A stretch of DNA of 64,000 nt from Patagioenas fasciata (GCF_037038585.1 NC_092523.1:3167001-3231000), one strand, 5' to 3'. Shown: positions 21,327-32,981, numbered from the stretch's first letter. Notes: generated by a model not told the origin, from the sequence alone. A program made the numbers and translations.

Positions 21327-24300
21327 CTGCAGAAGGGTGAACAAAACACCTTTTAGAACCCTTTCATCATCAGTGTCACACATGCATTTTTGCAGTGTTG
21401 ACCCAGATCATCGTGATTCTCCTTCTCTTTTTGCCTCTACCTGCTGAAGGAGCTTAGCAAGACCCTTCTTCACCTTCTACCATTCTTCTTCCCTTGCTGG
21501 AAGAGAAAGGATACCACTAGATCTAGAGTTGAAGGGGACAGGTACAAATAGTTATCCTTTGGGCCATGAGACACACAAGACTAAGCTAATGGTCACACAT
21601 GGGGGTAATTGTTACATGGCTCCTAGAGCTGGAGTCGTTTCTCTGAGCTGCAGGTGTGTCAAACCAGCAAAGCAGCTGGGAGGATCAAAATATCCCAGCC
21701 TGGCTGTTAGGAGATCCCACATCACTGCCACGTTTTAGGAACTAATTGAGTTCTTCCCATTATTTTTATTAAAATCTCTTTTCTAAATTTTGGCTTCACC
21801 AAATCGTGAAAAATCCACAAGTTTCTGGCTTGGACTGTGCACTGACTGGGGAGTTGGGGAGAGCAGGAGGTCCAAAGGTACATTGATATGGGTATCTCGT
21901 GATGGTACCATGGTTGGTGGATAAGTGCTGAGGCTCTTTCCCAATGACTTTTACTCCTTGGTGGGCCTTCTCAGGGCTACCATACACCACTCAGCATCTC
22001 CCCAGCAGCAAACCAACTTGTTCCCCCAAGCAGGCTGCAGCAGGTGGCTTTAAAGCCAAGCTGAACCCACCTTCACACCTCTAGGTGAACAAAGCACCTC
22101 CTGGGGTGGTCACCATGGAGGAGAAGAGTCACGGTGGCCTTGCTTTCACCCCCACCCTCCATGTGCCACATCTTGCTGCTTGCAAACCCATGTAGCGATA
22201 AGACAGAGCACGTCTCGGCGCAGCAAGCCGTCCCAAAGGGTTTCCATCTGCTCCTGGGCAGAAGGGGATGGTTGGTTGATTTTGCAATGGAGACAGGGCA
22301 AGGTTTCGCAATCCCTCACGTCTTGGCCCTGAAGAAGACAAGACCATCTAACCAGCAGACAGCAGGCTGCTCTCAACACATGGTGAGCTGCATCGTCCCA
22401 CATGAGGCCACAGGTACTGGGGCAGCCTGATCAGAAAACCCTGGTTCAATGGTATTTTAGTAATATACCTGTTTTTCTCCAGGCAAAGATGAAAGCATGA
22501 GAAAAATGGCCACAGGGAGCAAGACTTTGAGGATCTTGAAGGATCTCAGGGTGCCCTTGAAGGATCTCAGGGTGCTTCACAGAGCCTGACGCTGGCAGAT
22601 AGATGTCATGAGATGTGTGCTTAAACCAACCACCCTCAAGGTCTGTGCAAATTAAGCCTGCTCTTCATTACCCAGGGTCCCCGAGTATCCAAGGGTGGCT
22701 CGTCCCACGTCCAGAGCGCGGCTGCTCTGCATCGTCCCATCCTCACCACGTTTTTGCTGGAAAGAGGGGAGGCAATGGCACCATGGGAGCCCACGGCTGG
22801 TATCGGCACCCGCGCTGTGCACAATGTCCATTTGTTTCGGGTGCTAACGCGAAACAACAAAAGACTCCAGATTCATGCTGAAAAAATTGTCCCTTGCTAA
22901 TTATTAGATTATGAAATCCATTTCATAATCTAATGAATAATGGGGGGAATTAGTTTCTTTTCTTCCCCCCCTGTTTGAATTAGGATTTTTTCATTGTTTG
23001 CCCCACAGTTTTTGTTGGTAGGTCGAAACAGAGATGTGAAAAGAATGGGAAGGCTGGGTTTTATTTGTGCCTTGCCTGTTAAAGCTGTGACTTGGCTCAC
23101 ACAGTAAGTGCAAACAATTCTCTCCTGGCAAGCGTTCAGTGGAGACATTACTGATGACAGACTTTATTAACTGCAGGTTTGCTTGTTATTAAATTCGCTC
23201 TATGCTAGTTTCCGAAGCTGCTGGCCTGGCTGGCTGCGTCGTATTAAGATCTTTAGGAAGAAAGAAAAGAACAGAACATTGTATGCAGCGGAGCCAGCGA
23301 TGATGAGATAGGGAAGCCAGCGATGCATTTGGCTTCGGGAAGGGAGACCCAAGGAGATAATTAACGGCTACGTTTAAAACAAACATTTGTTAGTTTTATT
23401 GCGATAATTCAAGCCATGCATTAGAGATTGCTGGTTTTTGGGGATGCCAGGTGAGGCTGGGGATGTGTTCCCATGTCAGCACGCTCAGTGCTACAGGAGG
23501 TCAATGTATGTTGTGTTAATTGTTTGGGGGAAAAAACCCACCGCTCAAGTATGTTTCCAATTTCCCAAAGCCTTGTTTAAAATGCTTCCCTTTCCCTCTC
23601 CCACCCTTGCTATTGTGTCTACAACAGGCCACCAATGACTGCTATTCTATAAAACAACAAAAAATAATCATATAAAGTCCTATTTCCATAGGACTGAATG
23701 CCCTTCATCACTGTGGTTACCAACCCTAATGCCTGGGCCAAGTTAGCAATTAAAAGGGCTGCGTTTTTAGAGGGTGAGCACCACGTATTTCCTAAAAATC
23801 AGATCCCTTTTCAAGGTATCCCACCTTCAGCTCCCATCAGAGAGTGATTTGTAGGAGGAATCTTGGCTGAAAGCTTCTAAGCAGATGGGAGCTGCTTAAA
23901 TATAATAGAGCACGAACAGATCCACAGTAACCAAAGCAGGAAAACAGGCAGATTTTGCACCATATATCTTGAGTATTTTTGCACTGAGTTTGCCTTAGAT
24001 GCTTAAGTGTACCCTGTAAAACAATGGCTTACTTCCATCAACCTAGATCAACATAACCATAATTTTGCATCAACAAAACCAGACATCTGGTTTGGTTCAC
24101 AATCTGGGTTTGCAATTTGGTGTTTTAAGCACACTTCTGATATGGGGCTGGCTGTGGAGGCTAATTGAAGTGGTTCAACTCTTCAGATTGGGTCCAAGAA
24201 AACAGTTCTTTCCCTCCACAAGATGACAAATTCTCAAGGGTGGGAAGTTAGCTTTTTTTTCTTTCATTTTCTAATGAAAAAATCTCCTTCCATCTCAGCT

Positions 24301-27300
24301 TTGGAGGAAAAAAGAGAACTGTGCCTATAGCCCAGGTCACACAGTGAGTTTTGTGGTTGAGGGACGGGTGTTCCTCCAGCCCAGGGGGTGCAAAGGACCA
24401 ATTGGTTCCCCAACATCTCCCCAGGTCTGTTTTGGCTCACGGCAGCTAATGGCCAGTGAGGATCTAATAGCATGAGCTGCTTCTGGGCTCTATCTCTGTG
24501 TCTCTTGGCTATCAAAAAAATGGGGGAAGGAGGGGTGAGAATAATGAACTACTGATTTTTTTCCTCATTTTTCCCTTTGGGCTTTTGTACCACCACTAAT
24601 GATATTGGGTAGGAGTCAATGTTTTGCAATTTATCGCTTTGGCACACAGATGAAGGGACTGGTTGGACCATTGATCTCCTCTTTTTCTGCTCAGACCGCA
24701 AACATTGCGCTTTTTGGCTTTATGACTTGGAGCCTCCCTGGTGGCCTGGACCTGAAAGGGGTTTCTCCAAGTCTCCATTCCTTCATTTGCCACGTAGGTG
24801 CTGTGTGACCTTGGGTGGCAAATGCTCTGAGGTGCTGTGATGGAGATGCACAAAGGCAGAATAAAATGCAGCACCAGCCTCTCAGCTGTTCCCAATTTAA
24901 TTTGATTTGCACAGGCTACTTGCTGCTCAAAAGGTGCATGAGAACCCACCTCGGCAAAGCCCCAGCATCCTGGAATACTGGAGGAGTTTGATTTCTGAGT
25001 AAGTAACAACCGCTCTTGATCAAAAGCTTTACTGGGTGACATCTGCCATACATTCATTTTCTGTAAGCCTGACAACACCCCTCAATCTGAGATTGCTTTA
25101 TTTCCTAGCTTGCTGTCTTGATAAAATAATATATAATAATATATCTATATACTCTTGGGACCACCCAGGGGAACAGATGTACAAAGTGTATCCAGGTAAA
25201 AAGAGGATCGTATTGTATCCAACCCGAAAAATCATTATAAAACTACAATCAAGGAAAATCAACTCCACCCCCCTCCCTTCATGTTCCATTTTTTGAAAAT
25301 GAACATTTCAAGCCATGTTTTATCTGGGAGTCTCCCTCCCAAGCTTAAGAACACAATGAGGATTGTGTCTCAGGTACGTCAAAGCTATTTTGCTACTGTT
25401 GGTGGATTTGGATGGGAGAAGTCAGGCACAAAAGAGCTTAAGTGATTTGGCTCCATTAACCATAAGTTATGAATCCTAATTCCCAGTTTACCAATCACAT
25501 TATCACACAATGGCTGTCATTTCAGAAATTGCTTAAATATGTGACTCTGCTCTATTAGACGCTAACCGTGTACATAAAATTAGACAGATGGACCGTTTGT
25601 GGAGGAGAAATATTTTCCTCAACCCAATCTTGTTTCTCAAAAGAATGTGAGCTTTTATATGACTAGAATTTAGCCTTCACTTCGCATTTACCTGTTTTGA
25701 GGAGGGAAGTGTTTGGAGAAAGGAGGGAGAGCTGAAGCCTGAAAAACTCTGACGTTTTAAAAACTCTCTGCTCGAAGTCTTCCCGTGAGACGGGGGCCTG
25801 CAGGAGCTGCCATTGGGGGTCCTCTGGCCAGTGGGTCTCGATGAAGTGCTCAGGGTCGGTAAGGAAGAAAAAGTCATCATGCCTGCAAGGTAAGAGGAGA
25901 AGACACCATGGAAGGAGCAAGAGACCCCTCAGCATCCCGAGTGGTCGTGATGCACCGCTGTAAGAGAAGGGACCTTCCTCCACACCATCCGAGCTTCAGT
26001 AAGGGAGGACTGAGCTCTCATTTGAAATTCATTTTCTGCTGGCCTCATTTTCTCTCTATTTTTTCCTGTGGAGATGCCCAAAGCTGTATCTGCAGCTCCC
26101 AGCCCTGTTACAGACCTCTTCCAGCAACCACCTGAGATGACCTTATAGGCTGTAGAGAAGATAATTTTACTGAGTGGTTCCTCTACCGAGGCCTGTATTA
26201 CTTGAGGATTTATTTCAGTATGCCATCTGATCTTGGTTTAAAGCTCTTCCAAGAATTTATGGATGGTTTAAGAAACAAAATGTATCTTGGTTCCGATCCG
26301 AATGTGCCTAACCTGACTTTCTAAACGTCACCCCTGGTTAGGTGTTTACTGTGTGAGTCAACCTACAGGTACACACTCAACCTTGTGTTGGGGTCACCCT
26401 GTGAAGCCCTGTTTCATCTGTTGACCTGAAGGTTTTGAGGACACTGAGCAGCTATTATCTCTGCCTGTTGCTTTCGGTCTCGTTCGCCTCTCTTCCCCAC
26501 GCTCAGCTAAAAACAACCCACACTCACTGATGTTTTAAACTGTTCTCAGCAAGATAATTACCTATTAGAAATTCCACAATTATTTCATTATGCATTATTA
26601 GAGAAAAAAAAATAAAAATGCCATCCCATAATGCAGTTAATGGAAATTAAATTGTACAAATAACTTTCATGAGAGTCATTTTTTGCTTAGCATGGGCTGA
26701 GGAATCTCAAGTGATTACATATGGAACCACATAAGAGCAAAGTTGCTCTGAAAATGAGGAGTTGTTACTTCATAAGTGACACTCATTGCACATTAAAAAT
26801 AAGCTGCAAGGGGAAGTTATCTGAAAAGTTACTGCCCCAGCTCAGGGAATAAGGCACTTAATGCAAATGTTTGCACGTAGGTGGCCCACGTTTGGATGAG
26901 GTCCCCGAGCACCCATCATAGTTGAGGATGAGCAGAAGAGTTCTCTGGACCTTCTGCAAGCAGCTTCTGGGGGTGCACCTGAAAATAGTGGCTCAAGGTC
27001 TGGTGAAAACAGACTTCAAGGAGTATATGGGAATGGTTGGGATGACTGTTCCAGTGTGTATTGTCCATTTGTGTTGGGAACCATGTTTCCAGTGGTGGCA
27101 GGGGAAGTTGTGTCTCACCTGGGCATGAACAACCTGCTCTCTGCATCCACGGTCCCTGCACCCCAGCAAGCATCCAGGAGGCACCACTGCCCTTCCAGCT
27201 CCACCGCATTCCACATGTGGCTGCTCTTCTGCTGCTGGCACCACCGGCCTCCCCGGGAGCCTGGGCTCCGGCCAAACCCCGGGACCTCCACGCAGCTCAA

Positions 27301-30300
27301 ACCCGCCTCCCTGTCCAGGGACAGCCAACAGAGGAGATAGATAACCGCAGACCAGCCTTTGTGCTTGGGAGCAACCCAACCTGCGTGGTATGTAGAACTT
27401 CCTTCTCCTTAAAGCTTCTCATGCAAGCTGCTGGCCAAATTTGGCTTTTATCTGCACCCCTGCTCCCCCCCACAGCTACTCCCAACCCTCATCCCTCACT
27501 GGTTCTGGTTGATCTGTCAAAGCCATATCTACTCCTCCATCCAAGTAGAAGAGAAGGGATACAGCTGTTGTGCCTGGGGACATGGTGGGTAAATGATGCT
27601 GATTGTGTAGCAAGCCCCGTGCCAGATGGATGTCCCCACCTCAGATCTTTGACAGATCAGGAGGAGAAAGCCCAAGGTGAGTTTTACCTGCACATTTCCT
27701 GGCATAGATGGGCATAACCGGAACACACAGCCCTCCCCGTTTGCAGGACCTGCTCCGGCATGTGGATCTTCTGAGACAGCCCCAAGAAGCCATCCACATC
27801 ATATTCTAGGAAAGGGAGAATACTACACAATTTCAGGCCAATGTAAGGGCTTATTATTTCCAAACTGATCCCATTCCTTCTCCTGCCCAACCCTCTTTCT
27901 CTGTCTACCCACCCTGGAAGCCATGACAGCTCTTCTACCCATCATTATTGTAGAGTCTGACAGCTCTGCGTATGGGCAAAGAATTGCCAAAGCCTTGGGG
28001 GTGTTGGGTTCCCAGTGCATGTAAACAGCCCTTGTGCCATCCAAGCGAGGTACAGGGACAATCATATTGTCTCACACACATGGATGCAGTAGGGTAAAGC
28101 AGCTGCATTGTGCTGAGATTCCTGTGTCCCCAGATGACTCCTGCCAGGCATGGCTCAGCCTCATCAAATTTGCATTATCAAGGAAATAGCCTCAGATGTG
28201 TTGAAACTGATGTACTGGAGGTGGGTGGGCTGCACCAGTGTCCCTTGGGGTCTGGCCACCTGGGTGCTGGTGTAGGTTTGGCCTGAAGCAGGTGTCATCT
28301 CCAGGATGGAGGGCCCCATTTTGGCAACCAGTTCCTACTGCAGGCACTTTCATGAAGTCAAAGGATACATTTCAAGGTTTAGATCCGATATTAGGAACAA
28401 TTTCTTCCCCAAAGGGCTGTGGGGCATTGGAACAGGCTGCCCAGGGCAGTGCTGGAGTCACCATCCCTGGAGGGTTGGACAGACGGACATGAGGTTCTCA
28501 GGACATAGGGCAGTGCCAGGGGTGGGTTGAAGGTTGGACTTGAAGATCTTGAGGGTCTTTTTCAACCAGAATGATTCTATTCTATGATTTTATGACTGCA
28601 ATACGAGTAGTATGGAGTCTTTAATCTGCAGAGCATGGAGAGTCAACACCCAGGAGATGGCATATAAAGAAAGGGCTTTTCACGCCTCTGCAAAACAGCG
28701 GGACCAGACTTACCAATGTTGTGACAGAGCCAGAACCATATTGCCCTCACTGTCTCCAGTTTGCTCTGGGATTTGGCCGTGATCAGGGGGACGATGGCCT
28801 GGATGGACAACCCGGCGTGCCCAGGCTTCAGCTGCAATGGAGAGGATGGGTGAGTTAAAGGGAATCTGGGAGTCACCGCTGTGTGACTGCTTCACATGGC
28901 GGGCTTGCTGGAGAGGAAATGTACACCACAAAAACCCCAAAGCTGCATTTTTGTTTTCCCCCCCACAGAATTTAAAATGCAAAAATGCTGTTTGTGGTAG
29001 AACAGGGTGTTTTCCCCATTTTCCTAGGCGTGGTTTTGTAAAAGCCTGAGGGCTGGAGTTGCAAGCTGGAGGAAATGAAGGTGACGTTTCCCATTCCTTT
29101 GGAGCAGCTGGTTGGGACACACAGTGTCATTGCTCTGGTGTCCTCTCTGTCCAGTTCAACGTGTCCTCTGGCCCAGAAGGTCTTGTCCTAGAGGTGGGTG
29201 TCTCCAGTGGTGTTACTCTGCAACACTTCACTAGAGACAGTGGGTTGATTAACATCTCCATGTGTTTATGCAGAAGAGGACCAGACTTGTGGCTCAGACT
29301 TTTTTCATGAGGTTCCAGAACACTCAAAACCCATGCCCCAAAAATAGGTAGAAATAAGTTTTTTGACCCACCACTAAAGCTTCACTAACTTTTTAATCTG
29401 TCCCTGACCCCAAAGAAAGCCTTTCTGCCCCTTTCCTCCCATTCACGCAGTCACATTTCTGGGCTCTTCCCTCCTTTGTGACAGCACAAGCATTTTTAGG
29501 AGCAGGCTTTTCTTTCACCGAGTTAAATTCAGCCCAGCTCATTTCTCCAAACTCCCATCCTTACTCTTTCATTCTTCAATGACTTTCCTGCCCCAACCAT
29601 CTGTAAGATATTTTCACACAGATGGAGATTTCTTTCTTTTTGCTTGTGGAAAATGTTACATTTGCAACGGCTGAAGATTTTCCTTGGGATGCGGGTTTAA
29701 AAATGACAATGCAGCCAGGAAAGCACCTATTTCAAAATGATGGTGCTCCCGCTGGCCTCTTGCTTTTCTGTCATGAAGTTGTTACGAGCGTGCAGCCACG
29801 AGACAAAAAAGTAGTGTGAATTACTCCCATGGAAAAAAGATAATAGCCATTAAATATCTAGCTGCCTGCTTCCCTGCTGGCACATCTTGGTGCAAATTCA
29901 GCCTAAGTCGGTGCTATTCTTTGTTCAAGTCAGGGATGGTAAAAAGTTGGTCTTGGATTGATAGTTGCGATGTTCTGAAGTAATCCTGGTCCTCCTAAGG
30001 ACCCTGGAGAAATGGGTTGGACCATCTTGTGTTGTGGCAGCTGTTGGTTCTGCTGGAGTGTTTGGGGGTGATGGATGGAGTTGTTTTCTCCAAAAACACC
30101 CAGGAAACTGTCCTGTCAAGGCTGCTCCTAAATGGCCAGTAAACAGGTTTGGGTTTGTCCCTGCACTACCTGGGGCTCTCCCATCGACCACCTTGTCCCG
30201 GGGACTGTCACCAGGGCTTGGTGCATGGGGAGAGGGGACAATCCTGTCTGTGTCCCCACAGCACCACTGGCCAAGCAGAATCCATCACCGGAGGTGCAAT

Positions 30301-32417
30301 ACCCTACTCACAGGGGGTCAGTAAACTGCTCCACTGCTGCTCTTGGCACCAATAATTCATGGGTAGGAGGAAAAGATGAAGTGCACCTGGTTTTAGTGCA
30401 GGTAACACTTTGAATAAGCATGGAAACAAGTTGTTTTCATGTTCCTCCATTGCCTCGGAGGTATTTTTGGTTGTTTATTACCTTATTTTTCCTATCTTCC
30501 AGCTTTCTCCCTCTCTCATCTCTTTTTAATAGACTAGGTAGACTCTGACATCCTCAAGCACCCTTCTTCCCAAGGGAGACTAGCCTCAGGCTAGGTACAA
30601 ATTACAGGTTTCCACAATAATGGAGAGCACAATTATTCCTTCTGCCTCTTCACTCTCACTAACAAGTTGACGTGTAAGCTGGAAGCGCTGCATTGGTCCA
30701 GTGTTCGCTGCTTAGGCAAATTGTGCTGAGCCTGGGGGAGAAACTGAACCGACAGCGTGTGGTTCAGGTAACGGGAAGGATTTACAAAATTCAGTGCTTC
30801 TCTTCTGGGCTTCTGAGCATTGTATAATGTCAGACAGCCTGAAAAGAGGATAAAACCGATGCCTCCTGCTTGAGAAAAAGCAGGACTTGGGCTGGCATGG
30901 ATATAAAGATGTTGATGGATATAGAATAATTTAATATTTTGTGTTGGAAGGGACCTTCCCAGCTCCCCCAGTGCCCCCCCTGCCATGAGCAGGGACATCT
31001 TCACCAGCTCAGGTTGCTCAGAGCCCCGTCCAGCCTGGCCTGGGATGTCTCCAGGGATGGTTCATCCACCACCTCTCTGCCCAACCTGGGCCAGGCTCTC
31101 ACCACCCTCAGGGCAACAATTTCTTCCTCATGTCCAGCCTGAATCTCCCTGCTTTGGTTTAAAACCATCACCCCTTGTCCTATCACAACAGGCCCTGCTG
31201 AAAAGTCTGTCCTCATCTTTCTTATCGCCCCCTTTTAAGTACTGAATGTATAATATGGCCAGACAGTGTGGTTATTTGCCTCCGTGTGTTTTTTATGCAG
31301 GTAGCATGTACGCAGGATAACTAAACACAGACCGTGCTGCCTTGGGGCATCCTGTGATCTGAGTCCCTTTTTCTCCCCCTTGCACCCTTCCTAGAAGGGT
31401 TTCCAGGATCCCTCTACCCCACTGTGATCTTGTTTGAGACCCCGAAAACATCCTGTCCCATGATGAAACCAACCCTTCTTACCAGTTTTGCACGGTGAGC
31501 TGCAGCAAATGCTGGATATTGCAGCTACACACCCGTGATGGATGGAAGCGGGCAGCAGTGGGTCCTGGGTGGGCAGCAGATCCTCAGAGGTTGCACAGTG
31601 ATCTTTGGCCATGGTTAGGACAAATTCACAAGCAAATCCTCTGATTTTGCCGCAAGGCAATACCTTGTCACTGCTGTCAGCAGAGCATATGGTGAGAAGT
31701 TGAATGTTGGGATGTGGATCTGCTGTTGGTACCATCTGCTGACAGCACCATCTGTTCCTACTGAAGGGCACTAGGACCTACCTGCTGGCTCACGTGTAGG
31801 ACGTGGGCATCTACGTGGCTGAAAACCTTCGAGTCAGAGAAGAGATGTCTCCTGGTCTTTCTCTGGGATTTTTCAACCTGCTTCTCTTCTTTCAAGCTGC
31901 TTAACTCTTCATTGGGAAGGAGGGTTGGAAATGAGCTTCTCGCTGTCGTGGATGACTTCTGCACTGGCTTTTGGAAGGTAGTCGTTTTGCTGCTGTTGTT
32001 AACTTTGTTGGCCCAAAATGTGAAAACAGCCTTGGAGGGGGAATCCTTGGGCTCATCCCTGACTTTTTGTGTAGTTGGGACTTTCTTTAGCCCCCCCTCC
32101 TTGTTCCTGTTCACGTTGATGACCTGGTGAGAGAGTTTCTCTGAGGTCTTGTAGCCAGTTTCTTCAGAAACATGTCCCAGGGGAAAGTTGCCATTACAAA
32201 CATCTGACATCTGGGCTCCCCTGCAGCCAGGCAAGACATTTTCTGCTCGGGACTGCATTGCGTTTTCTCTGTGGTTCCTGGGGTGAGCTTTTGATACGCT
32301 TTGAGTGGTTTGTTTTTCATGGTGGTTGGCATTCTTGGGGCGATGGGAGGGAATTGTCTCATTTGCTTTGATAGTCTGAGATTTGGAGGACTTGTCTCTG
32401 TCATAGGTGGTCTTCAT
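20008..32417 (-). CDS. KY-like: KY-family (kyphoscoliosis peptidase-like) protein, six coding exons
   Basis: Joining 32417-31782, 28831-28714, 27805-27688, 27310-27119, 25882-25692 and 21326-20008 gives one open frame of 858 codons including stop. All five introns are GT-AG and every phase matches. Residues 1-212 are a polar Lys/Ser/Thr-rich region, probably disordered. Residues ~213-420 are a transglutaminase-like core with 'VRAIW' (240-244), Cys279 in 'GRAVCSGY', His322 in 'HMWNAV' and Asp337 in 'LLDACWG'. Residues ~420-846 are a C-terminal region with four related repeats. The domain order matches KY and hillarin. In that family KY is a muscle Z-disc-associated protein that binds filamin C, and its protease activity is debated. 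The core is only about half identical to KY as I remember it, so I infer a paralogue. Nothing looks broken. The start at 32417 is provisional because no good splice acceptor precedes it. Confidence 0.9.
22535..22576. repeat. Tandem duplication, 21-bp unit x2
   Basis: The unit 'cttgaaggatctcagggtgc' occurs twice in direct succession without mismatch over 20 bases. It is in the last intron of the KY-like gene. Confidence 0.9.
22903..22934. repeat. Perfect 15-bp-arm palindrome, AT-rich
   Basis: The left arm 22903-22917 (attagattatgaaat) is the exact reverse complement of 22920-22934, with a 2-nt 'cc' centre. The symmetry continues imperfectly for a few more bases on either side ('ttatt' against 'gaataa'). 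Confidence 0.95.
25692..25882 (-). CDS. KY-like coding exon 5: end of core domain
   Basis: This 191-nt exon encodes residues 356-418 plus the first base of codon 419. The acceptor is CTTGCAG|GCA and the donor CAG|GTAAAT. It contains 'FFFLTDPEHFIETHWPED' (359-376), which matches the KY segment 'FYFLTHP...FIEDHFP', followed by a 'WQLL' motif and the linker to the C-terminal repeats. Confidence 0.93.
26530..26885. promoter_or_regulatory. Possible conserved non-coding element in a KY-like intron
   Basis: This AT-rich, non-repetitive block lies between the exons at 27.1 and 25.9 kb. It is dense in homeodomain/POU-like cores: 'cattatgcattattag', 'ggaaattaaattg' and an exact octamer ATGCAAAT at 26861-26868. 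The texture resembles vertebrate developmental enhancers. No conservation test could be run. Confidence 0.3.
27119..27310 (-). CDS. KY-like coding exon 4: catalytic His and Asp exon
   Basis: This 192-nt exon encodes residues 292-354 with split codons for Arg291 and Arg355. The acceptor is TGGACAG|GGA and the donor CAG|GTGAGA. 'EVPGFGR' (299-305) corresponds to the family's 'VPGYSKG' loop. 'HMWNAVELEGQW' (322-333) supplies His322, and 'LLDACWGAGTVD' (335-346) supplies Asp337, which completes the Cys-His-Asp triad. The loop at 305-321 (Gly/Arg/Gln-rich) is the most diverged part compared with KY. Confidence 0.93.
27688..27805 (-). CDS. KY-like coding exon 3: catalytic cysteine exon
   Basis: This 118-nt exon encodes the end of Glu252 through residue 290, plus two bases of codon 291. 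The acceptor is TCCTAG|AAT and the donor CAG|GTAAAA. 'EYDVDGF' opens it, and 'GRAVCSGYAHLCQEMC' (275-290) carries Cys279 at the position of the transglutaminase-fold nucleophile. The 'C-x-GYA-x-L-x-x-x-MC' pattern matches the KY family. Confidence 0.93.
28365..28592 (+). mobile_element. CR1 LINE 3' fragment in a KY-like intron
   Basis: It contains 'aacaatttcttccccaaagggctgtggggcattggaacaggctgcccagg' and ends 'tcaaccagaatgattctattctatgatttt'. It lies antisense to the gene, in the first coding intron near exon 2. Confidence 0.94.
28714..28831 (-). CDS. KY-like coding exon 2: start of transglutaminase-like core
   Basis: This 118-nt exon encodes residues 213-251 plus the first base of codon 252. 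The acceptor is TTGCAG|CTG and the donor TTG|GTAAGT. It contains the family signature 'ETVRAIWFWLCHNI' (residues 238-251), corresponding to the KY/hillarin helix that leads into the 'EYD' motif. The split codon gives Glu252 with the next exon, restoring 'HNIEYD' as in KY. Confidence 0.92.
28832..31781 (-). other. First coding intron of the KY-like gene
   Basis: This 2.95 kb intron (donor at 31781, acceptor at 28833-28832) holds the CR1 at 30.9-31.2 kb and otherwise unique sequence. The short frame at 31391-31771 overlaps the splice donor and has no family resemblance. Confidence 0.75.
30925..31245 (-). mobile_element. CR1 LINE 3' fragment in a KY-like intron
   Basis: It begins 'agaataatttaatattttgtgttggaagggaccttcccagctccccc' and runs to 'ctcatctttcttatcgcccccttttaagtactg'. 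It is the same subfamily as 44.1, 53.1 and 62.5 kb. It lies in gene sense in the first coding intron. Confidence 0.94.
31782..32417 (-). CDS. KY-like coding exon 1: polar N-terminal region
   Basis: This exon encodes residues 1-212. It is rich in Lys, Ser, Thr, Asn and Gln with few hydrophobic clusters, so it is probably disordered. The end of the exon, 'DAHVL' at residues 203-207, resembles the segment just before the transglutaminase core in KY proteins and anchors the frame. The donor CAG|GTAGGT at 31782/31781 leaves phase 0, which fits the next exon. The 5' limit is uncertain. The first in-frame ATG is at 32417 in a weak context, and the frame stays open further upstream. A pyrimidine-rich stretch at ~32420-32465 (minus strand) could instead feed an acceptor at the AG just inside that ATG, in which case the true start codon lies in an earlier exon. 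Confidence 0.75.
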
Positions 32418-32896
32418 TCGTGCAGTGGACAAGGGGGTGAAGAAACCACAGATGGAAAGATAGATTATTTTTTTTCAAAAGAAAAATGTACTCTGCACTG
32501 ATTACTTCAGAGCCTTCTTATCTGTATGGTTAATTACAGCAAATCAGGATTTGTTCAGGTGTGTTTAGCCAAAAGTACTGTTTCTTATCCTAATTCCAGA
32601 AGTAAGGAGGGATGCCAATGCCAGAGAGAAGCCTTTGGCCTGTTTCCAAGTGCAAATACAGGTTGGTGGGCTTTTTCTGGTGTGTTGGAGATTCAGTGGT
32701 GGGTTATCAGCAGTTCCATCTCTGCACTGGAAGGGAATGGAAAACTCAGGCTTATTCCTTTTGCAAAGAAACATTTGTGTGTGTTGGAAGGGTCTGCAAG
32801 TGGGCACAGGGAATGAGTGGCCACCTCAGTTTCCCTGCATGAAACTAGGGCTAACCACCTAGCATTTCTCCTCGTCCTGAGAGCTAGGTATCAAGG

Positions 32897-32981
32897 AGAA
32901 TAGAATAGAATAGAATAGAATAGAATAGAATAGAATAGAATAGAATAGAATAGAATAGAATAGAATAGAATAGAATAGAAT
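32897..32981. repeat. (AGAAT)17 microsatellite
   Basis: Seventeen perfect copies (85 bp). The array sits at the 3' end of a decayed minus-oriented CR1-like element, so it probably grew from that element's tail. Confidence 0.97.

Larger units (their letters stand above)
21327..25691 (-). other. Last intron of the KY-like gene
   Basis: This 4.4 kb intron contains no CR1 that I can recognise, which is notable in this CR1-rich window. It holds a 32-bp palindrome at 22903-22934, a 21-bp tandem duplication at 22535-22576, and AT-rich single-copy sequence around 23.3-24.1 kb. I see no additional exon. Confidence 0.7.

Noticed and set aside
31391..31771. Minus-strand frame of 126 codons next to the first coding exon, considered as an extra KY-like exon
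   Set aside because: Exon 1 ends phase 0 at a strong donor (31782) and joins exon 2 in frame with family-conserved sequence on both sides; this frame overlaps that intron and resembles nothing in KY.
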